Shown here in pieces: positions 28,208 through 34,769 of a stretch of DNA of 34,769 nt. A program made the position numbers and the translations under genes. Within the stretch, counting starts at the first letter, position 1, and each line of letters begins with the position of its first letter. The notes under the pieces were generated by a model. The model was not told the origin of the DNA. It made no database searches and was given only the letters and a program-made list of their open reading frames with translations. The stretch comes from Clostridia bacterium (GTDB lineage Bacteria; Bacillota; Sulfobacillia; SLMV01): the NCBI GenBank assembly GCA_007133365.1, contig SLMV01000001.1:1-34769 (forward strand), written 5' to 3'.

Positions 28208-29010
28208 CTCCTATCCGGTATCTGATTCTATCTGATTCGGCTAGTCTTGGCGTACTATTGGCGACCCGATTGATTATTTCCTGCCATTATAGAGAAAAAT
28301 GTCATATACTGTCGAGAATCAGGGGGTGGAGACCGAGAAGCGCTATTGGTCAGGGTCCTTCGGCAGAGAGAAGTGGTATCCCTTTCTCCGAGAACCATGT
28401 GGTTCCGAGTCGTTCGACATTGCGGGTGGTGACGTGAATCGGATCTTATGTTTGCTATCCCCTTACGATACTACTGATTATCGTCAAGCCAAAGGAGACA
28501 CAAAACCTTGAAAGGGACAAGGTTGAATCAAGGGCCCCTGAGGAGATGGTGAGACGAAACGGTTTTTTCGTTGCGTAAAGGACGATTTATTAAGGGTTGC
28601 GCACAGTCGTGGTTGTCCTGCCGAGAGAACCTTTCGAAAATCCGAACCATATCGAGCATCATAGAGCGCATTTGGGTCAAGAAGCCCCCAAAGGCTAATC
28701 CAGGAGAAAGCGATGAACTCGAACTTTTCTACCTGCGTGCTTCCGTTAGGAAGCGGGTGACGAAGATGGGAGATACTAAGATGGACGATTATGTTTTTGG
28801 TCTATTTTGGTTTAATATATAATGACATGAATATAGTAATCGGAAAACACAAACGGAACCACGGCGATTGGTTAAGATCATGTGTTTAAAATTGAATTCG
28901 AACGAGCAGGGGGTTTTGATAGGGGCGATTCGAACCGAACCGCAATCTATGCGATCCTCGGCGCATTGGGCTGCAATTTAACGGGCGACGGCAGATATTG
29001 TTGATGAAGC

Positions 29011-30795
29011 ATGAGCTCCGCGAGTAAGGAGGTGGAGGCGATCATCGAACTCGGTTTTAGTGTGTTGGCAAGAAATTTGGTTTTTCTGCTAGCGTTAGTG
29101 GCTGTTCACAATATGGTGCCGCCACTTGCGGAGAAATCTCGCACCCGGAATCGAGTGGCCCAGGGATTGGTGGTTGGATTCATCGGCATTGTGTTGATGA
29201 TGGTAGGCTTTGAAGCCGTACCCGGCACTTTGTTTGATGGACGGGCGGTTCTCCTTGGGATTTCCGGATTGTTCTTGGGGATGGTTCCCACCGGTATTGC
29301 CGTTGTGATAACCGCCACCTTTCGTCTTTTCACCGGAGGTGTGGGTGCGATTCCCGGGGTTCTCATGATCGTAGGGGCAGCCGGATTGGGGCTGGCGTGG
29401 CGACGTTGGCGCCTTCCAAATGAAGTGAACGTGCGATGGCAAGAACTCTTGGTGTTTGGTTTGGCGAGCCAAGTGATTACACTGGGGGTTATCGCACTGT
29501 TGCCTGCTCCAGCCGCTGGGGAGCTTTTCCGGGCGGTGGGCTTGCCGTCGATCTTGCTTTTTCCGGGCGTGACCGTGTTGGTCGGTTTACTCATGATCCG
29601 AAACGAAAGGGAACGCCATCATCTGGAGTCCCTTCGCCAAAGTGAGCAGCGCTTTCGCCGCCTATTAGACGAAGCGCCGGATGCCATCATCGTTCAGACC
29701 GAGGGGAAGTTCACACTGGTCAATAAGGCGGCACTTGAGTTTTATGGCGCAGATTCGATCGACGATCTAATCGGACGACCCATTCTGAATCGCTTGGATC
29801 CAGAGTATCAAGAGGCGGGCGAGCAAAGGATAGAAAAATTGTTGAACGAAAAATGCTCGACTTCACCTATGGAACAGGTTCACCGCCGCCTCGATGGCAC
29901 GCCGGTGTCCGCGGAAGTGTCGGCGGCGCCAATTACTTTTGAGGGTAAAGATGGCGCTCTGGTCTTTCTCCGCGATATAAGCGAGCGGAAAAGACTCGAA
30001 ACCGCACAAAGGGAAATGGAGGCCTCGCTTCGCGAGCAGCAGAAGATGCAAGCGATTGGGACTTTGGCAGGCGGCGTAGCTCACGAAATCAACAATCCGA
30101 TCAACGGCATCATGAACTATGCGCAGTTGATTGTGGATTCTGTGGATGCCGAGCAGCCGGAAGCGACGTTTGCCCGTGAGATCATTGAGGAATGCGAACG
30201 CGTTGCCAACATCACCGAACAGCTTCTGCGGTTTGCTCGTCACGACCATCAGTCGCATAGTCCGGCACGGGTGGGCGATATCATCGAGCGGACGCTGTCG
30301 TTGGTCCGTACCCTCATCCGACGTGAGCAGATTCGATTGGACGTTTCGGTGGAAGATGATTTGCCCTCGATAAGATGCCGAGCTCAGCAGATTCAGCAGG
30401 TCATCATGAATTTGGTCATGAATGCACGCGATGCTTTAAATTCCAAATATCCGGGTTATCATGAGAATAAAGTAATTCGACTCCATGTCGAGCAAGTTGA
30501 GAGAAATGCCGATTCGTGGATCAAAATCCAGGTGGAAGATCGGGGGGTCGGCATTGATGATAGGATCCGGGATCGCATTTTTGAGCCCTTCTTTACGACC
30601 AAGTCCCGGGAGCTAGGAGCCGGTTTAGGACTCACCATCAGCTATTCGATTGTCAACGAACATGGAGGACGTCTCTGGTATCGCTCCGAAGCAGGTGAAT
30701 ATACGATTTTTACAATAGAACTACCGATCAATCCGACTGAGCAGCGAACACGTGTGGTTCAAATGCAACCGGTCGAGGGGAATGACCTACAGTGA
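29011..30795 (+). CDS. 5TMR-LYT/PAS sensor histidine kinase
   Basis: N-terminal TM domain with 'FDGRAVLLGISGLFLGMVPTGIAVVITATFRLFTGGVGAIPG' (LytS-like 5TM); PAS; 'GGVAHEINNPINGIMNYAQLI'; 'MNLVMNARDAL'; 'VGIDDRIRDRIFEPFFTTK'. Confidence 0.9.
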   Translation: MSSASKEVEAIIELGFSVLARNLVFLLALVAVHNMVPPLAEKSRTRNRVAQGLVVGFIGIVLMMVGFEAVPGTLFDGRAVLLGISGLFLGMVPTGIAVVITATFRLFTGGVGAIPGVLMIVGAAGLGLAWRRWRLPNEVNVRWQELLVFGLASQVITLGVIALLPAPAAGELFRAVGLPSILLFPGVTVLVGLLMIRNERERHHLESLRQSEQRFRRLLDEAPDAIIVQTEGKFTLVNKAALEFYGADSIDDLIGRPILNRLDPEYQEAGEQRIEKLLNEKCSTSPMEQVHRRLDGTPVSAEVSAAPITFEGKDGALVFLRDISERKRLETAQREMEASLREQQKMQAIGTLAGGVAHEINNPINGIMNYAQLIVDSVDAEQPEATFAREIIEECERVANITEQLLRFARHDHQSHSPARVGDIIERTLSLVRTLIRREQIRLDVSVEDDLPSIRCRAQQIQQVIMNLVMNARDALNSKYPGYHENKVIRLHVEQVERNADSWIKIQVEDRGVGIDDRIRDRIFEPFFTTKSRELGAGLGLTISYSIVNEHGGRLWYRSEAGEYTIFTIELPINPTEQRTRVVQMQPVEGNDLQ

Positions 30796-31895
30796 GCAAA
30801 GTTTTGATTGTTGATGATGAAAAGAGCATTCGGGTAACGCTAAAGGCTTTTCTGGAAAACGCCGACTATACCGCCGAGGTGGCGGAGAATGCGCAAGAAG
30901 CCAAGGTTAAATTGAAGCAGGAAGAGTTCGACGTCGTCATTACCGACGTGATTATGCCGCGCATTTCCGGGATGGAGTTGGTGGAGGACGTTCGGGCATC
31001 ATCGCCGGATACCCAGGTTATCATTATGACCGGGGAGCCGACCGTCGAAACGGCTATGGAAGCCGTCCGGGCCGGAGCGTATGATTATATTCCCAAACCC
31101 ATTAATAAGGACATTCTTTTGAAGACGGTGGGACAAGCCGCCCACATCAAAGGGCTTTCCGACGCTAAACGACGGCTCGAACGAATCAACCAGAACTACC
31201 AAAGCACTTTGGAGGCCATGGTGGAGCGTCGAACGAAGGCCTTGTACCGGGCGGTACGCAATATGGTGTCGCTGTTATCGAAGGTGGTGGAAATGCGGGA
31301 TCTTTATACATCGGGGCATCAACGTCGGGTTGGAAATCTTGCAGCTGCGATGGCGAGGGAGCTCGGGGCTTCCCAGGAGGTCATTGATGACATTCGGGTG
31401 GCCGGCTACCTCCACGACCTTGGGAAAATTGTCGTGCCCTCCGAAATCCTGTCAAAACCGGCAATATTGACGCCTGAGGAGATGCAGCTGGTCCAATCGC
31501 ACGCCATTTATGGGATGCGTCTGATAAAAGAGGTGGAATTGCCCGACATCATTTCCGATATGATTTATGAGCATCATGAACGGCTAGATGGTTCGGGATA
31601 TCCCCGCGGTCTCGCCGGGACGGAGATTCATGCGGAAGCCCATTTCTTGATCGTTGCCAATGTGGTCGAGGCGATGAGCTCACATCGACCCTATCGGCCG
31701 GCCCATGGCATTCAGGCGGCCTTGGCAGAAATCCGATCGAATCGGGGGCGGTTATACCAACCGGAAGTGGTGGATGCGTGCATCCGTCTTTTCGAAGAAC
31801 AGAAGTACCAGTTGGATGACACGATGATCCAAGTCAATTTAACCTTTGGGCTGGGGGCGGCAGCTTCTGTGGATAATGGAGTCCGGGCCAAATAG
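30792..31895 (+). CDS. Response regulator with HD-GYP output domain (RpfG-like)
   Basis: 'KVLIVDDEKSIRV...VVITDVIMPRISG...IPKPI' receiver; 'HDLGKIVVPSEIL' and 'HHERLDGSGYPRGL'. GTGA overlap with the kinase stop. Confidence 0.95.
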   Translation: MSKVLIVDDEKSIRVTLKAFLENADYTAEVAENAQEAKVKLKQEEFDVVITDVIMPRISGMELVEDVRASSPDTQVIIMTGEPTVETAMEAVRAGAYDYIPKPINKDILLKTVGQAAHIKGLSDAKRRLERINQNYQSTLEAMVERRTKALYRAVRNMVSLLSKVVEMRDLYTSGHQRRVGNLAAAMARELGASQEVIDDIRVAGYLHDLGKIVVPSEILSKPAILTPEEMQLVQSHAIYGMRLIKEVELPDIISDMIYEHHERLDGSGYPRGLAGTEIHAEAHFLIVANVVEAMSSHRPYRPAHGIQAALAEIRSNRGRLYQPEVVDACIRLFEEQKYQLDDTMIQVNLTFGLGAAASVDNGVRAK

Positions 31896-31909
31896 CGAAG
31901 GATCATGCA

Positions 31910-34027
31910 TTGACGAATGGAGCGTTTGGTTTTATGACACAAGGTGACGCGATGAAAGGCAGGATAGATCCCGAGCAGGTCTTGGGGCATTTGCCCGATG
32001 GTTTGGTGGTCCTCGATGAAACGGGGCGCATCCTTTATGCCAACGCCAAGGTGAGAGACTGGACGGGAGGCCGTGATTCGCTCAAAGGAAAGTCTTGTTT
32101 TCGGGTGTTTCGTCAGCGTATGGAAAGGTGTCCAAATTGTGGGGCGTTGGAAGGAAAAAATGGTAGGAGTATCGAAACGGCTTGCGTTTTGGACGAGGAT
32201 GACGTTTTCCCAAAGGGCATGGAAGTGATTGCGACCGACGGTCGAAATCGGTTAGGGCCGAAACAAACGGTGTTACTCTCCTTTCGTCAGCCCTTGTCAT
32301 CTTCCTCGATTGACGAAAAGGAAGGCCAAACGAACCTCCAACTTCAGGGGCTCAATGAGCAGCTTCGTGAGCGGGTCAAGGAATTAGACTGTCTTTATGA
32401 TATTGCTGGACCGGCGCCCCTCGATTGGTCGACTCAAGATCTCCTTCAATTTGTTGCGAACCGAGTCCCCGCCTCCTGGTATTATTCGGACCAAGCCTCC
32501 GCTCGCATCCGTCTACTGGGAATGACGGTCTATTCGCGAAACTATCGACCCGGCCATTGGCGCATGATTTCCGATATTTACCTCGATGGCGAAACGGCCG
32601 GTAGCCTCGAGATTCACTATCCAAAAGACGTGACAGAAGACGAGGACGCTCCTTTTCTCGAAGAAGAGCACCGATTGCTCGAGGCAATTACCCGTCAAAT
32701 CGAAGTTCAAATCGCGAGGAAACGTTCGGAAGAGGCCCTACAGGTGAGCCAGGAAAACCTGCGCCTCACCTTGCGCTCGATTGCGGATGGTGTGATCACC
32801 ATCAATCCTCAGGGACGCATCACGCGTTTGAACCCAAAGGCGGAGAAATTGACCGGATGGTCATGGACGGAAGCGGTCGGCCGACCGCTTGAAGACGTGT
32901 TTCAGATTGAAAATACGAAGGCGGGACTGGCCGCTCGCGAGTTGAGCCGAAGGGTCGTAGGAAACGGGGAGACTGTGGAGTTGGGGAATGACACCCAACT
33001 TCATGCACGTGACGGAGTCCGGCGCCAAATCGGGGATAGTGCAGCGCCGGTCCGAGATCGCACCGGCACCATCATTGGAGGGGTCATTGTCTTTTCGGAT
33101 GTAACGGCGAAACATCAGGCCCAAAAGCGACTCGAGGAAAGTGAAGAGAATTTTCGGTTGTTAGCGGAAAATGCGCGTGATCTCATTTATCGGATACGCT
33201 TAAAACCCGAAATGGCTTTTGAATATGTCAGCCCCGCTGCGACGATGATGACGGGCTATACGCCCGAGGAGCATTATGAGGATCCGATGTTGGGTTTTAA
33301 AATCATTTACGAACCGGATCGAGACAAGTTGGCGGCCGTGATGGAAGGCGATTATGATTTCGGGGAGCCCTTGGTCTTGCGATGGCAAAAGAAGGATGGC
33401 AGCATCATTTGGGTTGAACAGAAGAATGTTCCGATCTTCGATGAACAAGGCGAATGGATCGGCCTCGAAGGTATCGCCCGTGACATTACGAAACGGAAAC
33501 AGGACGAGGCCTGGATCCGTTATCTGAGTTTTCACGATGTGCTCACCGGACTTAATAATCGTGCTTACCTTCAGGAGGCCATGGATCGATTGACGAGCGA
33601 GCGTCAACTTCCCATGAGCATTATTATGGCCGATCTGAACGGGTTGAAATTGGTCAATGATACCTTTGGACATCAAGTGGGGGATCAAATGTTGATTGAG
33701 GCTGCCGAACTCCTTCGCGAGTGTTGCCGTAAGGAAGACATCATTGTCCGCTTCGGCGGGGATGAATTCGTCATATTGCTTCCGCAAGCGGATGAAGCGA
33801 CAGCGCGGGCGATCGCAAAACGATTGACGGGAAGCGCCCAAGCCTCTCTTAAGCGGGATACCTGGCCAGTTTCGATGGCTATTGGCTATTCGGTACGAAC
33901 GGATCTTCAGCAAGGCTTGGACGAATTAATCGGGGTTGCTGAGGATGATATGTATCAGAACAAAAAAGAGTTGACCGATAAGGCGAGCACTGCGCTGCTT
34001 GAGCGTGTAATGTCAATTATTGCTTAG
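31910..34027 (+). CDS. Multi-PAS sensor diguanylate cyclase (GGDEF)
   Basis: PAS with 'CFRVFRQRMERCPNC'; PAS domains; 'LSFHDVLTGLNNRAYLQEAM'; 'CRKEDIIVRFGGDEFVILLP'. Start uncertain: TTG 31910, ATG 31934 or ATG 31952. Confidence 0.92.
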   Translation: MTNGAFGFMTQGDAMKGRIDPEQVLGHLPDGLVVLDETGRILYANAKVRDWTGGRDSLKGKSCFRVFRQRMERCPNCGALEGKNGRSIETACVLDEDDVFPKGMEVIATDGRNRLGPKQTVLLSFRQPLSSSSIDEKEGQTNLQLQGLNEQLRERVKELDCLYDIAGPAPLDWSTQDLLQFVANRVPASWYYSDQASARIRLLGMTVYSRNYRPGHWRMISDIYLDGETAGSLEIHYPKDVTEDEDAPFLEEEHRLLEAITRQIEVQIARKRSEEALQVSQENLRLTLRSIADGVITINPQGRITRLNPKAEKLTGWSWTEAVGRPLEDVFQIENTKAGLAARELSRRVVGNGETVELGNDTQLHARDGVRRQIGDSAAPVRDRTGTIIGGVIVFSDVTAKHQAQKRLEESEENFRLLAENARDLIYRIRLKPEMAFEYVSPAATMMTGYTPEEHYEDPMLGFKIIYEPDRDKLAAVMEGDYDFGEPLVLRWQKKDGSIIWVEQKNVPIFDEQGEWIGLEGIARDITKRKQDEAWIRYLSFHDVLTGLNNRAYLQEAMDRLTSERQLPMSIIMADLNGLKLVNDTFGHQVGDQMLIEAAELLRECCRKEDIIVRFGGDEFVILLPQADEATARAIAKRLTGSAQASLKRDTWPVSMAIGYSVRTDLQQGLDELIGVAEDDMYQNKKELTDKASTALLERVMSIIA

Positions 34028-34228
34028 GTTGTTTTGTAAGCAGAAGATACCAAAAGCAGAAAGTCTTCGGACTAAGGGTGGCCGACGAGTATTGATGATT
34101 GAGGGCGATCTTTCGAGGGAAGCAACGTTATGTAACGGCTTTTCGTGTTGATAGAACGGGTCGTGGCGAACCATCACGTAGCCTATCGATCGTGGCCTTT
34201 CTTTTTTGAACGCTAAAGGGTGATCAAA

Positions 34229-34750
34229 ATGAAGGCGCACCAGTTAACATTTATTGGGATCCTGGTGGCCGTGTTGGTCACGGGGGGATATGTACTCTAT
34301 TGGGTGAGCCGTTTTTTGCCCGTTCCAGGGAGTAAGTTTCTTGTAATGGCACCCTACCTGGGATTGATTATGGCGATTGCGCTCTTTCGTCTTCCATCTC
34401 CGTGGACCATGTCGAAGGTCAGCGTTGTCTTTGGTGTGGTGGTGAGCTTATTCACTCCCGTAATGGGAGTTACAATCGTCACTGCGGGTTTGCTCTCTGA
34501 CTTCTTAAGCCGTCTGATGCCAGCCAATTCAAAGTCCTTTTCCTCCCTGGCTCCAAAAGCAGCTCTTTATCCTATGTTGAGCCTGGTGCTTTCCCTTTTC
34601 GTCTCCAACGTCATGACGGGGAATGTTCTCTACGGCGCATTGGGATTGGGCCCTTTTCTATTCGCGGCTCTTCTCGCTTATGGGTTGGGGCTATTGGGGG
34701 CATATCTCGGATTACGCATCGTTGCCAGAGTGCGGGGAAACATTGCCTGA
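34229..34750 (+). CDS. Hydrophobic integral membrane protein of unknown function (possibly ECF S-component-like)
   Basis: About 5-6 hydrophobic segments. ATG 34229 has an AAAGGG RBS at suitable spacing (listed ORF from 34220). Confidence 0.6.
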   Translation: MKAHQLTFIGILVAVLVTGGYVLYWVSRFLPVPGSKFLVMAPYLGLIMAIALFRLPSPWTMSKVSVVFGVVVSLFTPVMGVTIVTAGLLSDFLSRLMPANSKSFSSLAPKAALYPMLSLVLSLFVSNVMTGNVLYGALGLGPFLFAALLAYGLGLLGAYLGLRIVARVRGNIA

Positions 34751-34769
34751 CCGAGACTGCGCCCCCACC

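Noticed and set aside
33200-33913. 237-aa minus-strand ORF
   Set aside because: Antisense shadow of the PAS-GGDEF protein, no recognisable motif.
1-34769. CRISPR arrays, tRNA/rRNA genes, prophage or defence-island genes
   Set aside because: No regularly spaced repeats, no recognisable tRNA or rRNA sequence, and no Cas, phage structural, restriction or other defence protein among the ORFs.

Overview
This 34.8 kb window looks like ordinary bacterial chromosome, probably Bacillota-like judging from strong GGAGG ribosome-binding sites and an M-box/mgtE arrangement (inference). It is densely coded on both strands. The left edge holds the decayed 3' end of a group II intron, with reverse transcriptase remnants in three frames and domain V/VI-like hairpins. 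Then come a flavin reductase-like protein, a macro-domain protein, an aldo/keto reductase with Fe-S motifs, an SDR plus YtcJ-like amidohydrolase pair, an LPG-synthase-TM/UPF0104-like membrane protein, an ArsR regulator/permease/thioredoxin-like operon, an M-box riboswitch plus mgtE, a PAP2 phosphatase, an aldehyde:ferredoxin oxidoreductase, an NCS2 permease, an ABC exporter pair, several c-di-GMP/two-component proteins (GGDEF, HD-GYP, hybrid kinase), a CPBP-protease pseudogene, an AstE/DoeB-like deacylase, an M14 carboxypeptidase and a small membrane protein. The best second-look items are: (1) a Fur-box-like palindrome on the predicted start site of a strong minus-strand promoter for the LPG-synthase-like gene; (2) a complete M-box with readable terminator/antiterminator logic; (3) a long structured leader with a possible 26-codon ORF upstream of the AstE-like gene; (4) a CPBP gene broken by an amber codon and a homopolymer frameshift; (5) the decayed intron abutting the flavin reductase gene. 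I found no clear-cut entirely novel system. The leader at 23600-23885 and the Fur-like regulation are the most plausible undescribed elements. All family calls come from reading motifs by eye; no database search was run.
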